A stretch of DNA of 64,000 nucleotides from Solirhodobacter olei (GTDB lineage: Bacteria > Pseudomonadota > Alphaproteobacteria > Rhodobacterales > Rhodobacteraceae), in the NCBI RefSeq assembly GCF_004010155.1, contig NZ_RRYH01000002.1, positions 124,001-188,000 on the forward strand, written 5' to 3'. A program made the translations under genes and the position numbers. Shown here in pieces: positions 50,353 through 59,787 of this stretch; position 1 is the first letter of the stretch, and the number at the start of each line of letters is the position of its first letter. The notes beneath the pieces are model-generated. The model worked only from the letters and a program-made list of their open reading frames with translations. It was not told the origin of the DNA and made no database searches.

Positions 50353-50504
50353 TGGGCGACCCGACAAAGGCCGCGATCATTCTTGGCTTGTGCATCGTGT
50401 TCGCCGCCGTGATCTTGGTTTACTTTAGCTCATACCACTCATGTATGCGCTGGAACAAAGCTCATGGGCTTGACCTGACCGCTTCCGCCTGCATCGGTCG
50501 CTGA
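50349..50504 (+). CDS. 51-aa single-pass membrane microprotein
   Basis: The frame starts ATGATG overlapping the previous stop and encodes 51 residues. One membrane helix (AAIILGLCIVFAAVILVYF) is followed by SSYHSCMRW and a hydrophilic tail with a second Cys. From memory, YFSPYxSCxR-like motifs recur in small uncharacterised proteins of marine bacteria and phages. The tight overlap with the upstream gene supports expression. Confidence 0.6.
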   Translation: MMGDPTKAAIILGLCIVFAAVILVYFSSYHSCMRWNKAHGLDLTASACIGR

Positions 50505-50580
50505 GGGACATCACCTCCTGCTAAATTCAGAGGGCAGCAGCCTCGGCCCTCATCGACTCTGCGACGAGGCGCATCGGCGC

Positions 50581-50940
50581 CTACAGAACTTCACCAGTGT
50601 TCAGCATGTGCCGAAACTCCTCTGCGCCAACGACGCGCACCCCTTGCTCTTCGGCCTTCGCAAGCTTCGAGCGGCCAGCGCCGAGGGGACCACAGCAAAG
50701 GTGGGTGGTACTGCGGACGATACCGGAATTCACGCCGAAGCCGCTGGCCTTCGCCGCCTCCTTAAGCTCGCTGGCTTCCGCATCCGTGAATCCGGAAAAG
50801 CAAACACTGACTGAAGGCTTGGGCTTGCGCAGGCGCCTGTCATGCTGGCTGATCAGTGCCCATGCCTCGGCTTCGGTCATCTCCGGGGTTTCGGGAATCT
50901 CCTTCTTGCGCAAAACGGCGACGACTTTGTCCGACAGCAT
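50581..50940 (-). CDS. Stand-alone BRCT-domain protein
   Basis: A 119-aa protein. Residues of about 45-115 form a BRCT domain like that at the end of NAD-dependent DNA ligase: SVCFSGFTDAEASELKEAA, SGIVRSTTHLCCGPLGAGRSKLAKAEEQGVRVV and EEFRHML. The N-terminal part is charged and helical. ATG at 50940 has a strong AGGAGG six bases upstream. BRCT domains bind phosphopeptides or DNA ends; there is no ligase catalytic part. It lies 89 bases downstream of the integrase gene. Confidence 0.8.
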   Translation of the reverse strand: MLSDKVVAVLRKKEIPETPEMTEAEAWALISQHDRRLRKPKPSVSVCFSGFTDAEASELKEAAKASGFGVNSGIVRSTTHLCCGPLGAGRSKLAKAEEQGVRVVGAEEFRHMLNTGEVL

Positions 50941-51029
50941 GGCGTACCTCCTACGAACGTATGGCCATGGTGTCGGAACGCCCCCATCTATGCAACCTTG
51001 CCGTGTTAGGGAGAAGCGGGAGGATCGGC

Positions 51030-52373
51030 TTATTCGGCGCCGGACTCGCGATACCAAGCCGCCACAGCCGCGCCGTCTTTGGCCCACTCCGCATTGCGAC
51101 GCTTTTTGTCTGCATTCTCAATGAATTCCCGTTCGGCCTTGATGTCGTTAAGTGACATGGACTGGTCCGCGTCGTCTTGATCGGCCCGAAGCAGGAACGG
51201 GGTGTCAGCGTCGATGCCTGAGACAAATTGTCCCCACTTTTCCATGACTTCCCGGCGCTTATTAAACAGAGTTGAGCGAAAATAGTCCTTCTCCACCCCC
51301 CCTTTGACCTTGTGGTCTAGGGCGAGTTCCGCTGTTAGCCTGTCGCAGGCATCCGTCTCGCCCGCCCAGTCTCGGAAAGTCGAGCGTAAACCGTGAGCAG
51401 TAGAAGGGATGCCCGAGTTCTTGAGCCAGTTGTTGAACACGTTTTCCGTCATGATTCCAGCTTTGTACGCCTTCGAGTTAGGAAAGACGTATTCATCTGG
51501 GCCATACCTCTTGGTCTGCAACCGCGCTAGTTCGAGTTGCACTTGCGCTGCCGATGACAGCGGCACAGCGAAGGGGTTGCCACTCTTCATCCGGCCTTCA
51601 CCCATGGACCACACGTCGCCTTCGACTTCCTTCCACGTCATGGTGCGGACCGGACGAATGCGAGGGAGAGTCAAGAGGTAGAATTTGAACGCCAAGTGCT
51701 CGAGGCTCTCGGACAGGCTCTTGTAGAGCTTCGGAGCGTCCAAATAGTTTAGGGCAGCGTGGTGCGCTGGCTTGTGCCCGTGGTTCCCCAACAGCTTTGC
51801 TACATCGTCCGTGACGTTCGCGTTGACAGCGGGGTCGCGCACCTTCGCGAATTCTAATGTGGCCTTGATACGGGGACGCACTTTCTTAGCCGTAGGCTGG
51901 TTGTCATGCCAAAGCGGCCTAAGGACGGCCTCCACGTCATCAACCGTGATGTCACGGCATCGCAATTTTCCAAGGCGGCCGAACGCATGTAGCTCCAAGG
52001 TGCGCAGCCATTCGCCGGACTGGTTCTTGCCTCGTAGGCCGGGCTTCTTTGACTCATACGTTAAGTTGGCGGCTTCCTTGAACGTCAGGAACTTTTGGCC
52101 ACGCCCCCTGATGTTCGCAACCACGTCGCGCGGGCTTTGACCTGCCGCCACCGCCGCGCGGCAGTCGGCGGCGATCTGTCGGGCGCGTTCAAGGGAGACC
52201 GCAGGGTACGGGCCAAGTCCGGTCTTGGATGGCATCCCCGGACGCTGGCAGCGGAAGTACCAGCTTGCTGAATTGGGCCCTTCGCGAACAAACCAGAGGC
52301 CTCCACCGTCGCATATGTCCTTCTTTCCATCGCCGCGTAGCTGGCTGTCCTTGAGGCGGTTGAGCGCACCCAT
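51030..52373 (-). CDS. int: P4-type tyrosine integrase of the element
   Basis: A 447-aa site-specific recombinase. The N-terminal arm-binding domain (DUF4102-like) has DGGGLWFVREGPNSASWYFRC and TGLGPYPAVSLERARQIA. The core-binding domain follows (about 95-190). The catalytic residues are in TLPRIRPVRTMTW, HGLRSTFRDWAGE and the tyrosine in DYFRSTLFNKRREVMEKW. It starts about 160 bases from attR. It should recombine the tRNA-Arg site with the element's attP. An extra acidic C-terminal tail of about 60 residues is present. Confidence 0.94.
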   Translation of the reverse strand: MGALNRLKDSQLRGDGKKDICDGGGLWFVREGPNSASWYFRCQRPGMPSKTGLGPYPAVSLERARQIAADCRAAVAAGQSPRDVVANIRGRGQKFLTFKEAANLTYESKKPGLRGKNQSGEWLRTLELHAFGRLGKLRCRDITVDDVEAVLRPLWHDNQPTAKKVRPRIKATLEFAKVRDPAVNANVTDDVAKLLGNHGHKPAHHAALNYLDAPKLYKSLSESLEHLAFKFYLLTLPRIRPVRTMTWKEVEGDVWSMGEGRMKSGNPFAVPLSSAAQVQLELARLQTKRYGPDEYVFPNSKAYKAGIMTENVFNNWLKNSGIPSTAHGLRSTFRDWAGETDACDRLTAELALDHKVKGGVEKDYFRSTLFNKRREVMEKWGQFVSGIDADTPFLLRADQDDADQSMSLNDIKAEREFIENADKKRRNAEWAKDGAAVAAWYRESGAE

Positions 52374-52385
52374 TCTACCCCCGCA

Positions 52386-52411
52386 TTTCTGTACTTATTT
52401 CTGTACTTATT
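52386..52411 (+). repeat. Two overlapping arm-type integrase repeats, right end
   Basis: TTTCTGTACTTATT at 52386-52399 and again at 52398-52411, sharing two bases, identical to the left-end copy at 38888-38901. A partial CCTGTACC follows at 52416. They sit just upstream of the integrase start, so integrase binding may also control its own gene. Confidence 0.65.
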
Positions 52412-52534
52412 CGCACCTGTACCCCCTGACGGGGGCGTTGTCCAGATCAACCGTAACGGTCTAACATACCGTTATATAATGCGAAAAATGTCACGAGCGG
52501 TGACAGGATCACTCTCGCATTAGTTGTATGTGAT

Positions 52535-52552
52535 TCCTCTTGGGTGCGCCAC
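52535..52552 (+). repeat. attR: 18-bp direct repeat
   Basis: TCCTCTTGGGTGCGCCAC, identical to the tRNA-Arg 3' end at 38808-38825. The rest of the tRNA is absent here, so this is the displaced or element-derived copy. Confidence 0.92.
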
Positions 52553-52692
52553 TTCCCCTCAAACCGCAGAACAGCGTCTCGATTGGATGATTCCGCGTCC
52601 CGGCGCAGGCTACGGGGGGTCGCCCGTTCCGGCCCCCGTTCCGTCCTGCTTCAGCGCATCGGCAGCGCCGGGGCGCCGCGCATGGCCGGGCC

Positions 52693-53913
52693 TCAGGCAA
52701 AGAGGTCCCGGCACAGCTCCAGCGCATCGATCAGCGCGTCCACCTCTCCTTCGGTGTTGTAAAGCCCGAAGGAGGCGCGACAGGTCGCCGTCACGCCCAG
52801 ATGCTCCATCAGCGGCTGAGCGCAGTGATGGCCCGCGCGCACCGCCACGCCCTTCTTGTCCAGCACGGTGGAGATGTCATGCGCATGCGCCGGCCCGTCG
52901 AGGGTGAAGGAGAAGATCGCCCCCTTGTCGGCCGAATTTCCCTGCACCTGCAGCCAGTTCAGCCCGCCGAGCCGCTCGCGCGCATAGTCGCGCAGGGCCC
53001 GCTCATGCGCCGCGACATTCTTCATGCCGAGACCCATCAGGTATTCCAGCGCCACCCCGAGGCCGATCTGGTTGACGATCCCCGGCGTGCCCGCCTCGAA
53101 CTTCATCGGCGGGTCGGTGTAGCTGACTGCCTCGCGCGTCACCTCGCGAATCATGTCGCCGCCGCCAAGAAAGGGCCGCATCTCCGCCTGCCGCTCCCTG
53201 CGGATATAGATCCCGCCGGAGCCGCTGGGACCGTAGAGCTTGTGGCCAGTGATGGCGTAGAAATCGCAACCGATCGCCTGCACGTCGACCGGGCCATGCA
53301 CGGCCGACTGGCTGCCGTCGACCAGCACCGGCACGCCGCGCGCCCGGGCGCCCTTGCAGATCGCCGCCACGTCCACCCGCGTGCCCAGCACGTTCGACAT
53401 CTCGGTAATGGCGACCAGCTTCGTCTTCGGCCCGATCGCGTCCAGCACCGCCTGCGGATCGAGGTCGCCGTTCGCGTCGATCTCCACCCATTTCAGCACC
53501 ACGCCCTGCCGCTCGCGCAGGAAATGCCAGGGGACGATATTGGCGTGATGCTCCATCACGCTCAGGACGATCTCGTCGCCCGCCTGAAGCCGCGGCGCCG
53601 CCCAGGCGTAGCTGACGAGGTTGATCCCCTCCGTCGTGCCGGAGGTGAAGACGATCTCTTCCGGGGTGGCCGCGTTCAGGAAGCGGGCGATGATGCCGCG
53701 CACGGCCTCGTATTTATCGGTCGCGAGGTTGGACAGGTAGTGCAAACCACGGTGAACATTGGCGTATTCCATCGAATAGGCCTGGGTGATCGCGTCGATC
53801 ACCACCTTCGGCTTCTGCGCCGAGGCGCCGTTGTCGAGATAGACCAGCGGGCGGCCATTCACCTGGCGGGCAAGGATCGGGAAATCCTGCCGGATCGCGT
53901 TCACGTCGTACAT
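52693..53913 (-). CDS. sufS: Cysteine desulfurase SufS
   Basis: A 406-aa class V PLP enzyme that takes sulfur from cysteine for iron-sulfur clusters. The PLP Lys is in AITGHKLYGPSG and the catalytic Cys in VRAGHHCAQPLM, the short-loop SufS (group II) form. ATG at 53913 has GGGAGG six bases upstream; the ATG at 53916 overlaps the upstream stop as ATGA. It is the last gene of the cluster before the integrated element. No SufE partner gene is in the window. Confidence 0.94.
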   Translation of the reverse strand: MYDVNAIRQDFPILARQVNGRPLVYLDNGASAQKPKVVIDAITQAYSMEYANVHRGLHYLSNLATDKYEAVRGIIARFLNAATPEEIVFTSGTTEGINLVSYAWAAPRLQAGDEIVLSVMEHHANIVPWHFLRERQGVVLKWVEIDANGDLDPQAVLDAIGPKTKLVAITEMSNVLGTRVDVAAICKGARARGVPVLVDGSQSAVHGPVDVQAIGCDFYAITGHKLYGPSGSGGIYIRRERQAEMRPFLGGGDMIREVTREAVSYTDPPMKFEAGTPGIVNQIGLGVALEYLMGLGMKNVAAHERALRDYARERLGGLNWLQVQGNSADKGAIFSFTLDGPAHAHDISTVLDKKGVAVRAGHHCAQPLMEHLGVTATCRASFGLYNTEGEVDALIDALELCRDLFA

Positions 53914-54500
53914 CATGCCCCTCCCGGAAGGCCGGTAAGAAAGAGAGAGATCAGGAAGCTGATCGTCAGGATCAGCACCACGCCCGCGCCGATGACCCCG
54001 GCGAAGACCTTCCAGATATTGGTGAAGCCGTGCAGCTCGGCGGCGAAATTGGTCAGAAGCCCCAGCAGCACGACGATGGAGAGCAGCCCCAGCATGTCCG
54101 CCAGGGGCGGCAGCAGCAGGTAAAGTACCGTCTGCGCCGCCGCGAAGCCCAGCATGATGACCTGAAGCCAGACCACCAACGCCATGGCGCCGGACCAGTC
54201 GCCATGCCCGCCAAAGGCCCGCCCGATCCCGGCCAGCGCCGCGACCGTCAGCACCAGCGTCGCGAATTGTATCGCCGCCATCAAAAGCGGCGCCCCTGCG
54301 ATCACCACGAAGGCGCCGCGCGCGCCGCCACCGATGTAGATCTCGGCAAAGATCATCAGCACCGAGACGATGGCGACCAGCACCATCCCCTCCCACAGCA
54401 CGAGGTCGCTCAGCTTCATGTTCAGGATCGCGCGCGCCGCCGCCCGCGGACTGGTCAGCGATTCCCGCGCCAGTCCCCACCAGTCGGTCCGCGCGTTCAT
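53913..54500 (-). CDS. YIP1-like membrane protein in suf operon (2)
   Basis: A 195-aa protein with five hydrophobic helices and a short N-terminal amphipathic part (TDWWGLARESLTSPRAAARAILNMKL), the layout of YIP1-domain proteins. It overlaps the preceding membrane gene (ATGA-type) and sufS. The role is unknown. Its fixed place between sufD and sufS suggests a link with metal or cluster metabolism, but no binding motif is visible. Confidence 0.7.
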   Translation of the reverse strand: MNARTDWWGLARESLTSPRAAARAILNMKLSDLVLWEGMVLVAIVSVLMIFAEIYIGGGARGAFVVIAGAPLLMAAIQFATLVLTVAALAGIGRAFGGHGDWSGAMALVVWLQVIMLGFAAAQTVLYLLLPPLADMLGLLSIVVLLGLLTNFAAELHGFTNIWKVFAGVIGAGVVLILTISFLISLFLTGLPGGA

Positions 54501-54982
54501 TCGGCTCTCCCCTCGACGGCCCGGATGCCGCCGATCCAGATCCAGAGGAACGCGGCCAGCACGATCCAGCTCACCGCCTCCTGCACCATCCCCGGCCCGA
54601 AGATCGCGTAGACCGCGCCCCAGACCAGCATCAGCGGGCTCGTCGCCAGCATCGCCCAGAACAGCGCCAGCCGTTCGCCGAACCAGCTGCCCCGGCCGCG
54701 AAACGCCTTGGCGCCAAGCCGCACCAGCGCCGCCAGCCCGTAGGCGAACAGCGCCTGGATGATGATCGCCATGACCTCGCCCGCGGCGAAACCCGAAAGC
54801 CCCGCTTCGGGCGCCGCACGCGCCATCTCCGCCATCCGCGGCCATTGCGCCAGGAACCCGATCCCGATCGCCATCGCCAGGAACACCAGCGCCCGATCCT
54901 CGCGCGGCCCCATCGCCAGCAGGCCGCGCATGACCACGCGCGGCTGCCGGTAGCTTCTCAGGATATCCGCGCTGACCGACAT
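54497..54982 (-). CDS. YIP1-like membrane protein in suf operon (1)
   Basis: A 161-aa protein with four or five hydrophobic helices. The N-terminus (SADILRSYRQPRVVMRGLLAMGPRED) and spacing resemble the following gene, so the two look like paralogous partners. ATG at 54982 overlaps the sufD stop (TGATG). Function unknown. Confidence 0.7.
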   Translation of the reverse strand: MSVSADILRSYRQPRVVMRGLLAMGPREDRALVFLAMAIGIGFLAQWPRMAEMARAAPEAGLSGFAAGEVMAIIIQALFAYGLAALVRLGAKAFRGRGSWFGERLALFWAMLATSPLMLVWGAVYAIFGPGMVQEAVSWIVLAAFLWIWIGGIRAVEGRAE

Positions 54983-56270
54983 CACCCCAACCTGCGCGCG
55001 AGCCAGGCCTCCAGCCGGGTGCGGATGTCTTCGGAAAGCGCCTCGTCCTCGATCTCCTCGATCGTCTGGGCAAGGAAGGCCTGCACCAGCAGCGCCTGCG
55101 CCGCCCGCTCCGGCACCCCGCGCGAGCGCAGGTAGTAAAGCGCCGTCTCGTCGATCGCGCCGGAGGTCGAGCCATGCGAGCATTGCACGTCGTCGGCGTA
55201 GATCTCGAGCTCCGGCTTGGCGAGGAACTGGCTGCGTTCGTCCAGCAGCAGCGACTGGCTGATCTGGTAGCCGTCGGTCTTCTGCGCGCCGGGCTTCACC
55301 AGGATCTTGCCCTGGAAGATGCCCTCGGCCCCGTTCATCAGCACCTTCTTGAAGACCTGGCGGCTTTCGCAGCGCTCGGCGTCATGGGTGATGAAGACGG
55401 TGTCGTCATGATGAAAACCGCCATCGCCCATCGCGGCACCGGCGATATGCGCGACCGAGTCGTCGCCGGTCAGCTCCACCACCGTCTCGTTGCGGGTCAG
55501 AACGCCGTTGGCGGTCAGCGTGAAGGTCTTGAACCGGCTCTCGGCGCCGAGGCGGGCGAAGAGATGCGCCGCCACGCGCCGCTCGTGGTCGCGGCCCTGG
55601 GTGCGGATGTGGTGGAAGGCCGCGCCATCGCCGACCTCGACCTCCAGCACGGTAGAGAAGCGCGCGGCCCCGGGGCCGCTTTCCAGCAGCGTCAGCTCTG
55701 CCCCTTCTTCCAGTTTCACGCAGTGATGGAGGATCGCGTCCGATGTCTCCGAAGCGTGGCGATAAACCAGGCTCACCGGCTTGGCGGCCTTGCCCGTCGC
55801 CCGGATCAGCACGCCATCGGTGGCGATCGCCGTGTTCAGCGCTGCGAAGGGCCGCGCGACCGGCGCCTGTCCCCGCGCCTCGAGCGCGCCGTAGAGGTCC
55901 TTGGCCCAGTGGATGTCCTGCGCCCCGGCCTCGGCCAGCCGCGTGATCTCCACCTCGGCCGCCGCCGGATCGTCCGAAGCGGCGGCATCGAAGACGCCAT
56001 CGACGAAGACCAGCGTCACGCGGTCGATCTTGTCAAAGGCCGGCCGCTCGCCGCCATCGTCGAAGAGCGCCGCCGCCGGGGCCTCTGCGGCCGCCAGCGT
56101 GGTCGGGTCGGTCCAGCGCCAGTATTCGTCGCGCCGCCCGGGCAACCCCATCTCGGAAAGCCGCGCCAGCGCCGCCCCCCGCGCCTGCGCCAGCCACGCG
56201 CCGGAGGCGGGCAGCGAAAGCCCCTCCAGCCGCGCCTCGGTCGCCGCGCGCTTCGCCTGCGCCAGCGCCA

Positions 56271-56271
<1 letters not shown>
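54982..56271 (-). CDS. sufD: Fe-S cluster assembly protein SufD
   Basis: A 429-aa scaffold subunit of the SufBCD complex. The C-terminal beta-helix and helical end contain DGYQISQSLLLDERSQFLAKPELEIYADDVQCSHGSTSGAID, a hallmark of SufB/SufD proteins, with the conserved Cys and His. ATG at 56271 has GGAGG seven bases upstream and overlaps the sufC stop. Confidence 0.94.
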
Positions 56272-57026
<755 letters not shown>

Positions 57027-57112
57027 CTTTTCCTCATCCGCTCCATGCGCGCGGCATGGGTGAAACTGCGCCCCGCGGGGCATTTGATCCTGTCGGGAAC
57101 CGCGCCCCGCCG

Positions 57113-58636
57113 TCAGCCCACGCTGCCTTCCAGGCTGATGGCGACAAGGCTCTGCGCCTCCATCGCGAACTCCATCGGCAGCGCCTGCAGCACTTCCTTG
57201 CAGAAGCCGTTGACGACAAGCGCCACCGCCTCCTCCTCGTCCATGCCGCGGCTCCGGCAGTAGAACAGCTGGTCGTCGTCCACCTTCGAGGTCGTCGCCT
57301 CATGTTCCACGCGCGAGGAGTTGTTCTTCACCTCGATATAGGGAACCGTGTGCGCCCCGCACTTGTCGCCGATCAGCAGGCTGTCGCATTGCGTGTAGTT
57401 CCGCGCGCCCGTGGCCTTCGGATGGACCGAGACTAGACCGCGATAGGTGTTCTGCGCCTTGCCGGCCGAAATCCCTTTTGAAACAATGCGAGAGCGGGTG
57501 TTCTTCCCAAGATGGGTCATCTTGGTCCCGGTATCGGCCTGCTGCATGTTGTTGGCGATGGCGATCGAGTAGAACTCGCCCTGGCTGTCGTCCCCGCGCA
57601 GCAGGCACGAGGGGTATTTCCAGGTGATCGCCGATCCGGTCTCCACCTGCGTCCACATCACCTTGGCCCGCGCCTCACGGCAGTCGGCCCGCTTGGTGAC
57701 GAAATTGTAGATCCCGCCCTTGCCCTCGGCGTCGCCGGGGAACCAGTTCTGCACCGTGGAATACTTCACCTCGGCGTCCTCGAGGATGACGATCTCGACC
57801 ACCGCCGCATGAAGCTGTGCCACGTCCCGCTTCGGCGCGGTACAGCCCTCCAGGTAGCTCACGTAGCTGCCCTTGTCTGCGATGATCAGCGTCCGCTCGA
57901 ACTGCCCTGTGTTCTCGGCGTTGATGCGGAAATAGGTCGAAAGCTCCATCGGGCAGCGCACCCCCGGCGGGATGTAGACAAAGGACCCGTCAGAGAAGAC
58001 CGCCGAATTCAGCGTCGCGAAGAAGTTGTCGGACTGCGGCACGACCGAGCCGAGGTATTTCTTCACCAGCTCCGGATGCTCGCGGATCGCTTCCGAGATC
58101 GACATGAAGATCACGCCGGCCTTCTTCAGCTCTTCCTTGAACGTGGTGCCGACCGAGACCGAGTCGAAGACCGCGTCCACCGCCACCCTGCGCCCCTCGG
58201 CCGGCGTCTCCGCCGCGCCCTCGACGCCGGCGAGGATCATCTGCTCCTTCAACGGGATGCCCAGCTTCTCATAGGTCGCCAGAAGCGCCGGATCGACATC
58301 GTCGAGGCTCTTCGGCTTCTCCGCCATGCTCTTCGGCTTGGCGTAGTAATACTGGTCCTGATAGTCGATCTTCGGATAGTTGAGCATCGCCCATTTCGGC
58401 TCTTCCATCTGCTCCCAGCGGCGGAAGGCCTTCAGGCGCCAGTCGGTCATCCATTCCGGCTCGCCGTTTTTCTCCGAGATCAGCCGGACGATATCCTCGT
58501 TCACGCCCTTGGGCGCGTATTCGGTCTCGATCTCGGTGTTCCAGCCGTATTTATAGGTGCCGGACATCGCCTTGACGGTCTCGATCGTCTCCCGGTCGAC
58601 CCCTTCGCGCACCTCGGACTTGTCCAGAGCTACCAT
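57113..58636 (-). CDS. sufB: Fe-S cluster assembly protein SufB
   Basis: A 507-aa scaffold protein on which clusters are built. Recognisable stretches are [41 protein letters not shown] and the C-terminal [23 protein letters not shown] with [22 protein letters not shown] at 58636 has GAAGGA six bases upstream; an earlier in-frame ATG lacks one. Confidence 0.96.
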   Translation of the reverse strand: MVALDKSEVREGVDRETIETVKAMSGTYKYGWNTEIETEYAPKGVNEDIVRLISEKNGEPEWMTDWRLKAFRRWEQMEEPKWAMLNYPKIDYQDQYYYAKPKSMAEKPKSLDDVDPALLATYEKLGIPLKEQMILAGVEGAAETPAEGRRVAVDAVFDSVSVGTTFKEELKKAGVIFMSISEAIREHPELVKKYLGSVVPQSDNFFATLNSAVFSDGSFVYIPPGVRCPMELSTYFRINAENTGQFERTLIIADKGSYVSYLEGCTAPKRDVAQLHAAVVEIVILEDAEVKYSTVQNWFPGDAEGKGGIYNFVTKRADCREARAKVMWTQVETGSAITWKYPSCLLRGDDSQGEFYSIAIANNMQQADTGTKMTHLGKNTRSRIVSKGISAGKAQNTYRGLVSVHPKATGARNYTQCDSLLIGDKCGAHTVPYIEVKNNSSRVEHEATTSKVDDDQLFYCRSRGMDEEEAVALVVNGFCKEVLQALPMEFAMEAQSLVAISLEGSVG

Positions 58637-58675
58637 ATCTTTTCCTTCATACATCATGGGCTTGCGCCCAGAACC

Positions 58676-59719
58676 TCATGTCTTGCGCAAGCGCCGCTGC
58701 GCCTGCGCCCCCCAGGCCTCGGCGAAGCGCAGCACATCCTCGCGCTCCACCCCGGGCCCGATCGAAACCCTCAGGGCCGAGGCCGCGGCCTCGTCCTCAT
58801 AGCCCATCGCCCGCAGCACCCGGCTCGGCCGGACCTTGCCGGACGAACAGGCCGACCCGGCCGAAACCGCGAATCCGGCAAGGTCCATCTGCATGACCTG
58901 CGTCTCGCCCTTCCAGCCCGGGGTGATGGCGCAGATCGTGTTCGGAAGCCGCGGCACCTCTTTCCCGACAATAATAGTCGTCTTTCCGGCCGAGGCCAAT
59001 GCGTCTTCTAGAATATTTCTAACTTCGGCAACTTTTTCCCAGGTTCCGTTTGCCAGGTCCCGCGCCGCCGCCTCGGCCGCGGCGCCGAAACCGGCGATGC
59101 CGATGATGTTCTCGGTGCCCGAGCGGCGGCCCATCTCCTGCCCGCCGCCCCTGATGCGCGCCTCGACATCAAGCCCCCGCCGCAGCAGCAGAGCCCCCAC
59201 GCCCTTGGGCCCGCCCAGCTTGTGGGCCGAGACGAACCCCATCTCGCAGCCGAGCCAGTTGAAGGCCACGGGCACCTTGCCGAAGCCCTGCGTCAGGTCA
59301 CTGACGGCCAGCCCCTCGGGCAGATCCTGCAGGATCCCGGTCTCGGGATTGGCAAGTTGCAGCGTCGCCCGCGCCGGTTCCGCCACCCTCACCCGCCCGT
59401 CCCTCGCCACGGGCAGCGCGCCTTCGCACCATGCGGCGACCGCATCATGCTCGATCCCGGCACAGGCAAGGCCCCGCCCGGCAAGCGCCAGCGCCGCCGC
59501 CTCGGTCGAGCCGGAGGTGAAGACGATATCCGCCCCATCCGCCCCCAGCGCCGCCGCGATCTGCCCCCGTGCCTTCTCCACGATGGCCCGCGCCGCCCGC
59601 CCCTCAGCATGAACCGAGGACGGATTGCCGACAGCCTCCATCGCCGCAAGCATCGCCGCCCGCGCCTCGGCCCTCAGCGGCGCCGTCGCATTCCAGTCGA
59701 GGTAAAGCCGTTCCGCCAC
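58676..59719 (-). CDS. NifS/IscS-type cysteine desulfurase
   Basis: A 347-aa class V PLP enzyme, group I. It has the PLP Lys in SAHKLGGPKGVGALL and the catalytic Cys loop SAGSACSSGKVRPSRVLRAMG. It is shorter than IscS. The GTG at 59719 starts the conserved ERLYLDWNATAPLR region; no ATG fits. It follows the Rrf2 regulator and a spacer repeat, and precedes sufB by 39 bases. Two desulfurases in one operon suggest division of labour, for example cluster assembly and another sulfur use. Confidence 0.9.
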   Translation of the reverse strand: MAERLYLDWNATAPLRAEARAAMLAAMEAVGNPSSVHAEGRAARAIVEKARGQIAAALGADGADIVFTSGSTEAAALALAGRGLACAGIEHDAVAAWCEGALPVARDGRVRVAEPARATLQLANPETGILQDLPEGLAVSDLTQGFGKVPVAFNWLGCEMGFVSAHKLGGPKGVGALLLRRGLDVEARIRGGGQEMGRRSGTENIIGIAGFGAAAEAAARDLANGTWEKVAEVRNILEDALASAGKTTIIVGKEVPRLPNTICAITPGWKGETQVMQMDLAGFAVSAGSACSSGKVRPSRVLRAMGYEDEAAASALRVSIGPGVEREDVLRFAEAWGAQAQRRLRKT

Positions 59720-59726
59720 GCGCCCG

Positions 59727-59775
59727 CTTCTTCTGTCCAGAAATATCCTCGGGGATCCGGGGGCAGACGGCCCCA
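59727..59775 (-). repeat. Interspersed intergenic repeat, copy B
   Basis: On the minus strand a CTGCCCCCGG-type GC hairpin, then CCCCGAGGATATTTCT and GGACAGAAGAAG, matching copy A at 27422-27466 in order and spacing. It lies between the regulator gene and the desulfurase gene. Confidence 0.55.
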
Positions 59776-59787
59776 GGACCCGATCCC

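Larger units (their letters stand above)
38808..52552. mobile_element. 13.7-kb integrated element in tRNA-Arg(CCG), phage-satellite-like
   Basis: The element is bounded by an 18-bp direct repeat and has a P4-type integrase next to its right end. It encodes a primase-polymerase/ATPase, a helix-turn-helix protein with four orphan genes, a serine recombinase, a BRCT protein, and cargo with caspase-like and HEPN-like proteins. Codon use and base composition are visibly less GC-rich than the flanks, and most genes are unfamiliar. No capsid, terminase, tail, relaxase or type IV secretion gene is present. The int/HTH/prim-pol plan resembles PICI or P4-like satellites, but a small integrative element of another kind is possible. 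Confidence 0.85.
52374..52692. other. 319-base right-end spacer
   Basis: Holds the integrase upstream region with arm repeats, a short AT-rich stretch (52440-52500), attR, and about 140 bases of chromosomal GC-rich DNA downstream of sufS. No gene seen. Confidence 0.6.

Noticed and set aside
53916-55175. One large protein covering sufS and the upstream membrane genes by using far-upstream starts
   Set aside because: The added parts are out-of-frame readings of neighbouring genes; true starts overlap the preceding stops and match the family N-termini.
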